A stretch of 64,000 nt of DNA from a virus. The stretch lies in the IMG/VR virus record IMGVR_UViG_3300009104_000008, positions 1 through 64,000 of that record. One strand, 5' to 3'. Each line of letters begins with the position of its first letter. Positions within the stretch are counted from its first letter, which is position 1. Made by a program: the position numbers and the translations under genes. This document shows, piece by piece, positions 28,361-36,057 of the stretch. Under the pieces are notes generated by a model. The model did not search any database. It worked only from the letters and a program-made list of their open reading frames with translations, and was not told the DNA's origin.

Positions 28361-28607
28361 GTTCTTCATCTTCCTCATATTCAAAATCTTCTAACAGCAT
28401 ATCTTCATATTCAGATAATCCTATTCTATATGCTGTGGAATCTACTTGTTCTAAAACCCAAGATGGAGAATAGGATAAACTACCTATTTTAATTTCACCT
28501 TGTTCATCTAACGCTTCATTAAATAAATCTCTAATATCTGATTCACTATATTCCTCACGAAACGCTTTCTCTTTTTTATCTTCTTTTAATATATCTTTCC
28601 AACTCAT
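28353..28607 (-). CDS. Tagged protein (N-terminus MSWKDILKED)
   Basis: 84 residues, very acidic C-terminus (LLEDFEYEEDEEHE). The first ten residues are nearly identical to those of the next gene upstream, while the remainder is unrelated. Overlaps both neighbours by a few bases. The acidic body could mimic DNA or bind a basic partner in the capsid; inference only. Confidence 0.65.
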   Translation of the reverse strand: MSWKDILKEDKKEKAFREEYSESDIRDLFNEALDEQGEIKIGSLSYSPSWVLEQVDSTAYRIGLSEYEDMLLEDFEYEEDEEHE

Positions 28608-29149
28608 TTCATATCACCTTTACTTTTTGGATATACAATCCCTCTTAATTGATTGTATAGAGTTTCATAATCTTTTCTTAATTCTGCGGCAGATGCTACA
28701 ATATCTAAATTAGTTTCTTCAAAACCTTTCATCTTTTTAGATAATTTTTCATCTGACTTAATCAAATCTAACTTTTGCATTTCATCTATTAAATTAGATA
28801 GTTTAGTTAAATCTTGTCCAAAGTATTCAGTTGGTTGAGCAGACTGTAATACTTTCTTTAATCTCTTTTTCTCCTTACCTTCTAATTTAGAAAGAAGACC
28901 AATATCTGCCTTTTCAAGTGTTTTCTTTTTATCTGGCATAAATAAGAAAGGGTCAAGGTCTTTAGTCCAATCTTTAGTAGGTAAATCTAATTCATTATAA
29001 CAACTCTCACAAAGGGTTGCGCTTTCTCCTTTCTTGCCCGAATGAAAGTCTTTTGGCATAGACTCGACAGGATGGGATTCTCCATCTTCAATTCTATCCC
29101 CACATTCATCACAAAATTCATCTGCTTTTAATATATCTTTCCAACTCAT
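28604..29149 (-). CDS. Tagged zinc protein (N-terminus MSWKDILKAD)
   Basis: 181 residues. After the tag come CDECGDRIEDGESHPVESMP and CESCYNELDLP (residues about 13-55), a CxxC...CxxC zinc ribbon. The rest is charged helix. Same tag as the 84-residue gene. GGGGG lies upstream of the ATG. Function unknown; a packaged nucleic-acid-binding protein is possible. Confidence 0.7.
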   Translation of the reverse strand: MSWKDILKADEFCDECGDRIEDGESHPVESMPKDFHSGKKGESATLCESCYNELDLPTKDWTKDLDPFLFMPDKKKTLEKADIGLLSKLEGKEKKRLKKVLQSAQPTEYFGQDLTKLSNLIDEMQKLDLIKSDEKLSKKMKGFEETNLDIVASAAELRKDYETLYNQLRGIVYPKSKGDMK

Positions 29150-30507
29150 TCTTTTTCCCCCATTTCTTCAAATGCTTCTTTAACATATTTGAATTTCTCT
29201 TCTAATTTATCTTCTGAATAATCATCAGAAATATCATTAACCAATAAAGAACTATCTAATTTTATTCCTCTTAATTTAGCAATATAATATATAAAAGCAT
29301 ACTGTTCTGTTGTGGCCTTTATTTCAGATTGATATTGAGGTTTCTGTAAATCTGCTATTCCAATTTCTAATTTTGGTTTCTTCTTTTCTTCACCAAATAA
29401 TTCTTCATATTCTTCTGGTTCAATTTCATCAGGAACAACATTGTAATAGTATTCCACTTCTTCTTCATCGTCTAATAAATCAAGTAGTCTCATTTCAATT
29501 GTTTCTCCATAATCTAAAAGTGTATTTTCTTTTATATTAAAGTAAAATTTAATTTCATCAAAACCTGCACTAGGATTTAGTGCCTTTTCAATATCTTTTA
29601 ATAATTTAGATAAACTAAGGTTAAAGAAATCATGTATTTTAACTTCTTCTGCAAACTTAAATCGCCTTGTTTTCATACCTACATCTTTTAATATAGCCTT
29701 AAATATTTCTATTCCTGTTTCACCATCAAATTCATCATTTAAAATAGCAAGAGTTGATTGTGCTAATTTACCATCTTCATAATTTTTTAAGAAAATATCA
29801 ATTGTTTTTTGTGAATTAAAACCAGAAGAATTAGACAAGTCTGTATAATGACCATACCAATTTTCTTTTAAATCACTTATTGCATATTCTTTAATTACTT
29901 TTTCTAACTTATTATTGAAATTAGTAAAGTCTTTCTTTTCAGGTTTTATACTTCTTTTATATCTCTTAATAAATTCCTTCAAAGTTCCTATGGCTTTATC
30001 TATCTCTTTAACAATTTTAGGATTTTCAATTAATAAATCTGCTATATCATCTGATACAAATTCACGAAGAGAATCAGGATTGTCTAATCTTCCTTCATTT
30101 AACACAATCAAATATGTATCTGGAATTTTATTTATCTCATTTAATACAGAAGAAAACACATCTATGTGATTGTTAATAGCAACAATAAGAGAATCTTTAT
30201 CCAAAACCTTTGGTGCAAGTTCTCCTGTTTTTGTATTTATTTTTCGCTCATTAGCATATTTTCCTTTTCTAGAAGGAACAACCATTAAATCGCTATCTGT
30301 AAATTTTCTTCTAACCTTTCCCATAAAGGAATCTGGAGTATTGTTTATTGTCCTTTCTAAATTGCGAATAAAATGTGGTTCTATATCCAACTCATCTCTT
30401 AATATATCTTTAACATTACCACTAAGTTCTTTTAAGATTTCATCTGAAGCAGGTCGGGAAATCTCCCTAAATAGTTCTGCTTTAGATAAAACTGGCATAT
30501 TCACCAC
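29146..30507 (-). CDS. Large helical virion-operon protein
   Basis: About 450 residues; start uncertain between a GTG at 30507 and an ATG at 30498 (MPVLSKAELF). Charged, helical, with an acidic patch near 370 (YYYNVVPDEIEPEEYEELFG). No Cys or catalytic motif seen. Lies between the portal cluster and the tagged genes, overlapping both. Candidate minor capsid or ejected protein. Confidence 0.65.
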   Translation of the reverse strand: MVNMPVLSKAELFREISRPASDEILKELSGNVKDILRDELDIEPHFIRNLERTINNTPDSFMGKVRRKFTDSDLMVVPSRKGKYANERKINTKTGELAPKVLDKDSLIVAINNHIDVFSSVLNEINKIPDTYLIVLNEGRLDNPDSLREFVSDDIADLLIENPKIVKEIDKAIGTLKEFIKRYKRSIKPEKKDFTNFNNKLEKVIKEYAISDLKENWYGHYTDLSNSSGFNSQKTIDIFLKNYEDGKLAQSTLAILNDEFDGETGIEIFKAILKDVGMKTRRFKFAEEVKIHDFFNLSLSKLLKDIEKALNPSAGFDEIKFYFNIKENTLLDYGETIEMRLLDLLDDEEEVEYYYNVVPDEIEPEEYEELFGEEKKKPKLEIGIADLQKPQYQSEIKATTEQYAFIYYIAKLRGIKLDSSLLVNDISDDYSEDKLEEKFKYVKEAFEEMGEKE

Positions 30508-30713
30508 TTATTTTCAGTTCGCCTTTTTTTCTTAGGCATTAGTATAACATCAGGAATATCATTAGAATCTGGAATCTTTTTCTCAACAGTTGTAGATATA
30601 TCAATACCTACTGCGTCTAAATTCCGATTTATTTCTACTCTGTTATTATTGTGCATTTCTGCTCTTGCGTCTGCTAATTGCTTTTCTAATTCTTTTACTT
30701 TTGTTTCATCCAT
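30501..30713 (-). CDS. Small coiled-coil protein
   Basis: About 70 residues from the ATG at 30713, which has GGTGA four bases upstream. A short helix (ETKVKELEKQLADARAEM) is followed by a polar region and a basic end PKKKRRTENKW. Overlaps the downstream gene. Function unknown. Confidence 0.55.
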   Translation of the reverse strand: MDETKVKELEKQLADARAEMHNNNRVEINRNLDAVGIDISTTVEKKIPDSNDIPDVILMPKKKRRTENKW

Positions 30714-30717
30714 AATC

Positions 30718-30978
30718 TCACCTATTTCTTTTTTCTTCATTTAAATTTCTTGTTGCCCTATCAATTAAACTTTGTTTTGGTTTAGGAAAATTACTAGCAT
30801 ATCTAGCATCAGGCAATGCAGGGCTTAAAGGGTTTTGAGTATACATTAAACAACTCCCATTATCACTAATAGTTACTTCTGACAAAGAACATTTAAATCC
30901 TTTATTATGTTTACATTTAGAAGCATAACAAACTGTTACTCGGCATTCAGCCTTATTTACTATATCTTTCCAACTCAT
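30718..30978 (-). CDS. Tagged Cys-rich protein (N-terminus MSWKDIVNKA)
   Basis: 86 residues. The tag is followed by CRVTVCYASKCKHNKGFKC and CLMY, a compact metal-binding-like Cys/His cluster (residues about 12-45). C-terminal half is basic. Next to the portal gene. The tag is shared with the MSWKDILK genes 2 kb away but the bodies differ. Confidence 0.65.
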   Translation of the reverse strand: MSWKDIVNKAECRVTVCYASKCKHNKGFKCSLSEVTISDNGSCLMYTQNPLSPALPDARYASNFPKPKQSLIDRATRNLNEEKRNR

Positions 30979-30979
30979 A

Positions 30980-32623
30980 TTAACCTACTCTCCTTTCAGT
31001 TCTTTTATCCACATTTTCATTTCCAGCGTCTTTAGGTAAACCGCTAAATCTCTTGTCTGGCCCTACATTCATAGAGGGTTTATTCCTTGTGGCTGGCGGG
31101 TTCTCTTGGGGCTTACTTTTATTACCGGATAATGCTTCTTCTTGAAGTTGTCCTAATTGGGATGCATCTACATTAGTTCCTGCATAAGGGTCTGTTTCAA
31201 CTTCTCCCTCTTCTTCTTTTGGCCCTTGCATTTCAGGCTCAGGTTTAGTATAAGAAAATCTACCTTCATCATCCATTTCTATTTCAAATCCTAAATTTTT
31301 AATTGATGCAGCAATATTAACTTGCATTTCTCTTAACCTTAATTTAGCCATTTCATCTTCTTCTTCGGATGGTGGAAGTTTTAATTTCCAATCAGTAACT
31401 CCAAATTCTTTAGTTACAAAGGGGAATACATAATTATTCCAAATTGTCTGAGCCATTTCTACTGCTCGATTAGTAACAAGTATCTGCATACCTTCATTAT
31501 TTAGCCCACCGCTTGCAGAGTTATCGGCCATGAAGATTTTACTTACACCATAAAAACCAGAAACTCTATCCCTTAAGTCATCCTTCACAGATACATAATC
31601 CATTTCTTTTAGGCTATCCATGAATTTAATCCATTCAATAGACCCTTTCCCACCCTCTGATTCTATTCCCATGACAGGGATAAAGTGAGGGTCTTGTTCC
31701 ATCTTCTCTTTGACTCCACGCCAAAATGATTTCATAGATTCAATGTTTCTAGTTTGAACTGCTAACAATCCTCTCGGCATTCTTGCCTTAGTATAAGATG
31801 AATTGATATAGTTATCCATAGCAATTAAAGTGGTAACGCTATTCCATAATGTAATTATAGGAGATAGACCATATAAACGGCTTGGTGTATATTTACTAAA
31901 GTGTAATACTTCTCCTTCTAAGAAATATTGTTCTTCCCCGTTTACTCTATTAACATAATGAATAGGATAAAGAACACTTGTATCGCAATGCTGGCAACGC
32001 CCTACCGCATCGTCTGAAATAAAATCACGATGCCTTAAACAAGTAAATCCGTTATTCCCCCGCTCTCCTTTTTCATCAGCATAAATATGCATTGTTACGG
32101 GGTCGCCTCGATATACTTCATTAATGCGATGCATTGCGATTTCTGAATCGTTATCTAAGAAATATTCCTTTACTAGCACTAAATAAGCATCATCCATTAT
32201 GTTCAAATCATCTTCCATTTCTTTGAGAACATCAATAAACATTTGTTCTGAACTATTTATATATCCATCTAATAATTTTAGAACATATTTAAGTTGTTTA
32301 GGGTCGGGTTTACTTAACTTAGTCGAACCACATTCCACACATTCTACAGTAGGGGCTTGGTGTTCTTTACAACAACTATCACATTTAACTACGAATTTTT
32401 CTTCCCAAAAATAACCTCGCCTAAATACTTCATTCTTAAGTTGAGTTACACAAGTTCTAACAACAACAGATTGATTTGCTATATGATAAATAACTGGAGA
32501 AGTTAACATATAGGAGTTGTCTTTCTCTTGAATTCCCGGATTAAACACTTTCCTATCTACGGGCGTAGGAGTGCTTCTTCTGAATAAGTTAGTAATACTA
32601 AACCTACGCTTTTCTTCTACCAT
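30980..32623 (-). CDS. Portal protein with zinc-ribbon insertions
   Basis: About 547 residues; the ATG at 32623 is favoured over a GTG at 32632 by the position of GGGAGA. Portal features are the helical stem/clip region around RVSGFYGVSKIFMADNSASGG and the wing region before it, in the usual place after terminase. Two Cys clusters interrupt the wing: CDSCCKEHQAPTVECVECG (about 80-98) and a C-x2-H...CQHC near 200-220. Zinc ribbons are not part of classical portals. Forms the dodecameric DNA gate. Confidence 0.85.
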   Translation of the reverse strand: MVEEKRRFSITNLFRRSTPTPVDRKVFNPGIQEKDNSYMLTSPVIYHIANQSVVVRTCVTQLKNEVFRRGYFWEEKFVVKCDSCCKEHQAPTVECVECGSTKLSKPDPKQLKYVLKLLDGYINSSEQMFIDVLKEMEDDLNIMDDAYLVLVKEYFLDNDSEIAMHRINEVYRGDPVTMHIYADEKGERGNNGFTCLRHRDFISDDAVGRCQHCDTSVLYPIHYVNRVNGEEQYFLEGEVLHFSKYTPSRLYGLSPIITLWNSVTTLIAMDNYINSSYTKARMPRGLLAVQTRNIESMKSFWRGVKEKMEQDPHFIPVMGIESEGGKGSIEWIKFMDSLKEMDYVSVKDDLRDRVSGFYGVSKIFMADNSASGGLNNEGMQILVTNRAVEMAQTIWNNYVFPFVTKEFGVTDWKLKLPPSEEEDEMAKLRLREMQVNIAASIKNLGFEIEMDDEGRFSYTKPEPEMQGPKEEEGEVETDPYAGTNVDASQLGQLQEEALSGNKSKPQENPPATRNKPSMNVGPDKRFSGLPKDAGNENVDKRTERRVG

Positions 32624-32682
32624 AGTTGCCACTCTCCCTTATCAAGACGATAACGCAATTCCATATTAATGTTTGGATTCAT
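32617..32682 (-). CDS. 21-codon frame between endonuclease-like and portal genes
   Basis: ATG at 32682 overlaps the stop of the upstream gene (ATGA) and the frame reads MNPNINMELRYRLDKGEWQ then LW, stopping a few bases into the portal gene. It fills an otherwise non-coding gap. May be a leader that couples portal translation, or a microprotein; little else can be said. Confidence 0.35.
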   Translation of the reverse strand: MNPNINMELRYRLDKGEWQLW

Positions 32683-34040
32683 ATTTCTTCATCCCTATTT
32701 TCCTTAGTAATTACGCCCGACTGTTCTAATTCATCCATAATAGCCATTTTATTATTTTCTTCTAACTTATGAATATTATCAACATCAATATCTAATTCAC
32801 TAAAATCAAATCTAGTATTATCACTATGATTATAGTATTTCATTAATTTATACAATTCTCGTAATCTATTCTTAGACCACTTTTCCTTTTTAAAATGTTT
32901 TTTAATCCTAACTAATTCTAATAGTGCCTGTGCATTTTTAGATTTGAGTTTAAAATGTGGTGCACATTTAGTCAATAAATCATGTATATCTCCTTGTGAA
33001 TAAAAATTTAATCTATTAACTGGTCTAGTATCTTGTGGAGATTTTTGGTCTAAATGCAACCTACCCATACCTAATGATTTATGCATCTCTAACATAAATG
33101 CTTTCCCTCTATCTCCAGTAGCAACTAATCCTACTCTAGGATTAAAATTCTTATCTATAGTAATAAACCCATCTGAATCAATAAATGCTGCGGTATATGC
33201 CCAAATGTTTTTCTTAATAGAATCATCTAATTTATAATATGCTCCATTTACATTTGTTATGTGTTGTGTCTTTGCTAATTTTGCAATCATATTAGGAGTG
33301 CTTTTAGATTGTAAATTAACAGGTAATGCTTCATGCATTTGTCTTGCAGAAATTCCGGGATTATTACAAACAGATTTTAATATTGACTCTTTAATCTTAG
33401 ACTTCATACCAACAGTAGTGCTTTGCTTTCTAATAATTGATTTAAAGTTCTTTTTGCTTTGTGACATTTCTTTATTTAATTTAGCATATTCACCATTAAA
33501 GGGTAAGTCTTTCTGTTCTAATTTAGATTCCCAATATTTACATAGATTATCTATAATTTCTCTTCTTGTAGGCTCATCATAAATATTACCTAGTTTAATT
33601 ATATCTTTTTCACTACAAACCATTTCTTTAACCAGAGGCTTATATTTATGAAGCCAATAAATACTATCAATGCTTTTATCTAAATGGTCAGTATAAGCAT
33701 CTATTAAATTATCAATAGACTTTGTTATATTTATTTTTGTGTCGCCCTTTAATGTTCTTCTAAACATACGCATATCTTTAATTATATCGGGTATATTCTT
33801 ATCCTCAATTATATATTCCTTTAATGGATTCTTTAATATGTTGTTTGCATTAGTGTAAGATAATTTAAACTCTTTAGCATAGTCCTTAACAATAGTAGCA
33901 TGGTCAATAAGAGGTTGCTCTAATAACCATTCTTTACGCTGTAAATCACTTTCAATATCTTTTTGTTCCTCAGTCAATCTCTCGACTTCTTCAACCTTAT
34001 CTGCTAATTCTCTTAATTTTTGAGACTTTTCTCCGACCAT
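32679..34040 (-). CDS. LAGLIDADG-like homing endonuclease domain protein
   Basis: About 453 residues from the ATG at 34040 (GGTGA upstream). N-terminal 200 residues are coiled coil/helical; about 215-280 look like a winged helix (KESILKSVCNNPGISARQMH); the C-terminal part opens with AYTAAFIDSDGFITIDKNF, a single LAGLIDADG-type helix with the catalytic Asp, then a typical alpha/beta core (LNFYSQGDIHDLL). One motif implies a homodimer. Free-standing between terminase and portal genes; it may be a parasite of the terminase gene or a domesticated nuclease. Confidence 0.7.
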   Translation of the reverse strand: MVGEKSQKLRELADKVEEVERLTEEQKDIESDLQRKEWLLEQPLIDHATIVKDYAKEFKLSYTNANNILKNPLKEYIIEDKNIPDIIKDMRMFRRTLKGDTKINITKSIDNLIDAYTDHLDKSIDSIYWLHKYKPLVKEMVCSEKDIIKLGNIYDEPTRREIIDNLCKYWESKLEQKDLPFNGEYAKLNKEMSQSKKNFKSIIRKQSTTVGMKSKIKESILKSVCNNPGISARQMHEALPVNLQSKSTPNMIAKLAKTQHITNVNGAYYKLDDSIKKNIWAYTAAFIDSDGFITIDKNFNPRVGLVATGDRGKAFMLEMHKSLGMGRLHLDQKSPQDTRPVNRLNFYSQGDIHDLLTKCAPHFKLKSKNAQALLELVRIKKHFKKEKWSKNRLRELYKLMKYYNHSDNTRFDFSELDIDVDNIHKLEENNKMAIMDELEQSGVITKENRDEEI

Positions 34041-34057
34041 CTTATTCACCTCATGCT

Positions 34058-35497
34058 TTAAAAATTTAAACCCAATAAACCCGCATTTGGGGCAGTTTGT
34101 TGGCTAGTTGGGCCATCGAATATCCCTATGTCATCGAGCAGTATGAAGGTATCTGTAGCCACTTGAGAAGCGGCGTTAGCAAGTGCTAATCCCATCACCA
34201 AATCGTCATGCGCACCTACTCCTTCAAACCTTCCAGATTCAGTAATAGAGAACATTGAGAGTTCTTCTATTAATGCGCTTGTCATTTTTTTGCTATTATT
34301 ATCCCCATAAGGGAAGATTAACTTACCATTTTCAATGTTCATTTGTAAGTTGAGAATTATCTCCTGTTTCTTTTTTCTAGTTGTATTAAAATCCTTAATA
34401 TTCAAATCAGATATATTTCGTAATTCTTGAGTAAATGCCTTAGCAAAGGTATTAGTTTCATATAATATTGCTTCGGGTTGATAGAGTTTCCCAATTAATC
34501 TAATTTTTTCTATATTTTCTCTAAACTCTACATTCTTAGACCTATCAACATGAACAATCGCCTTATTCATTTCTTCATCTACTTCTAGCACCATAATTAC
34601 ATTATAGTCACCATCAGTAGATATAGCAGGGTCTACACCAACATAATATTTATATCCCTTATCCCTTCTATTGCCTAACTTAAGTATATATTCTTTATTC
34701 TTACAAGCATTAACATAGTCAGGGTCGAATAAAGCAGTTCCGGTTGATACAGGAATACACAAGTATTCTCTTGTGAATTTCAACGAGCCTATTTCTGACT
34801 TTCTTTGCATTAAAGCATCATAAGCCCAACGCTCAGGCCATAGTGGTTCATTAAGGGAATTTAGACAAGGGTATTTCCTTACAGTATAGGCTTCATTTTC
34901 TTCTAATTGTGAGAAAATATCAGTATATGTAAAGGGAGTGCCTATCATTCTTAATGAAGCAGTATGATGAAGAGTAGGAATCATATCTCCAAAGAACCAA
35001 TCTGTTACTCTTTGAATACCCGACATACTAAACTCCTTCAAGGGGTCGTCAATAATAATCTCTTGAGGGTGAAGACCACGAATCTGAGAACCGATTGAAC
35101 GCTCTAATATAGCATTACCATTAGTTAATTGAATATTTCCGATAGCCCATCCTCTTGAAGGTTTATATTTTTTAAGGGCTGGTAAGTTAAAGTATCTATC
35201 AATCTCTCTCATATGAACAAGTGTCTGCTTTTGGTTAGAGGATATGTATAGCATTTGAAATGGGGGCTCTTCAAACACTAATTTCCAAACTACCCATGAA
35301 TGCATAAATACTGATTTTCCGTGGTCACGACTACATACAATTACAGTTCTATCAGTTGTTTCCATTAATTCTTTCCACTCTTGCATATAGTCAGGATATT
35401 GCATTCCTAATACATTTTGAAAGAAATATGGGAATGAATTTTTAGATAACTCCATGTCCATTGCAGACATAAAATCTAATTGCGCTACTTCAGCCAT
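34058..35497 (-). CDS. terL: Terminase large subunit
   Basis: 479 residues. ATPase: Walker A-like CSRDHGKSVF (about 54-63), Walker B EIIIDDPLKE (about 148-157), coupling region RMIGTPFTYTDIF. Nuclease (RNase H fold): YVGVDPAISTDGDYNVIMVL with the first Asp, a middle Glu in ILYETNTF, and the last acidic pair in GAHDDLVMGLALA. Cuts concatemeric DNA and pumps it into the head through the portal. Confidence 0.95.
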   Translation of the reverse strand: MAEVAQLDFMSAMDMELSKNSFPYFFQNVLGMQYPDYMQEWKELMETTDRTVIVCSRDHGKSVFMHSWVVWKLVFEEPPFQMLYISSNQKQTLVHMREIDRYFNLPALKKYKPSRGWAIGNIQLTNGNAILERSIGSQIRGLHPQEIIIDDPLKEFSMSGIQRVTDWFFGDMIPTLHHTASLRMIGTPFTYTDIFSQLEENEAYTVRKYPCLNSLNEPLWPERWAYDALMQRKSEIGSLKFTREYLCIPVSTGTALFDPDYVNACKNKEYILKLGNRRDKGYKYYVGVDPAISTDGDYNVIMVLEVDEEMNKAIVHVDRSKNVEFRENIEKIRLIGKLYQPEAILYETNTFAKAFTQELRNISDLNIKDFNTTRKKKQEIILNLQMNIENGKLIFPYGDNNSKKMTSALIEELSMFSITESGRFEGVGAHDDLVMGLALANAASQVATDTFILLDDIGIFDGPTSQQTAPNAGLLGLNF

Positions 35498-35501
35498 ATA
35501 A

Positions 35502-36053
35502 TCATCTCCTATATATTAATACTTTATTACCATGCTTAAGAGTCATCCACCAATTATTAAGTTTCAACTTTTGTAATGCGCCAATAGTGCCGTTTGCCTT
35601 TGCTTCTTCTAATTCATCTAAAATATCTTCTGGTAATTTTTCTTCATTGATTTCTTTAAAACCATACTGTCTATATTTTTCCATTGCTTTAGGGTGTGAA
35701 AAGGCTACCACCATTGTTTTACTTCCTTTTTGTTTTAATAATTCATTAAGAAGCAAATCGAATACTCCATCATATCCATCGCTTTTTCTATATCCCCTTC
35801 TAACATGAACGCCAGAACCCAATAAGAAATTTTGAAACTTAGAAAAACCTACTACGCCAATTGGTTGTTCCGTTTTTGTTAAAAACGCAACAAATTGTGT
35901 TTCAGGTGAATTAGCAAATATTCCATCAGTAGGTAACTTCTGGTATCTATTTATTCTAGTTTTATATTCATTATACCCATCATCCTGAAATACCTTAACG
36001 GCATTTTCTTCAGACATATCTTCAAAATATATGTCTTCTTGAGTAAGTTTCAT
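35502..36053 (-). CDS. GNAT-family N-acetyltransferase
   Basis: 183 residues. GNAT signature region VHVRRGYRKSDGYDGVFDLL (R/Q-x-x-G-like acetyl-CoA loop plus helix), preceded by the strand PIGVVGFSKFQNFLLG and followed by MEKYRQYGFKE, the usual YxxxGF motif of GNATs. Encoded between terminase and a large unknown protein, so it may modify a virion or host protein. Substrate unknown. Confidence 0.75.
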   Translation of the reverse strand: MKLTQEDIYFEDMSEENAVKVFQDDGYNEYKTRINRYQKLPTDGIFANSPETQFVAFLTKTEQPIGVVGFSKFQNFLLGSGVHVRRGYRKSDGYDGVFDLLLNELLKQKGSKTMVVAFSHPKAMEKYRQYGFKEINEEKLPEDILDELEEAKANGTIGALQKLKLNNWWMTLKHGNKVLIYRR

Positions 36054-36057
36054 TTAA

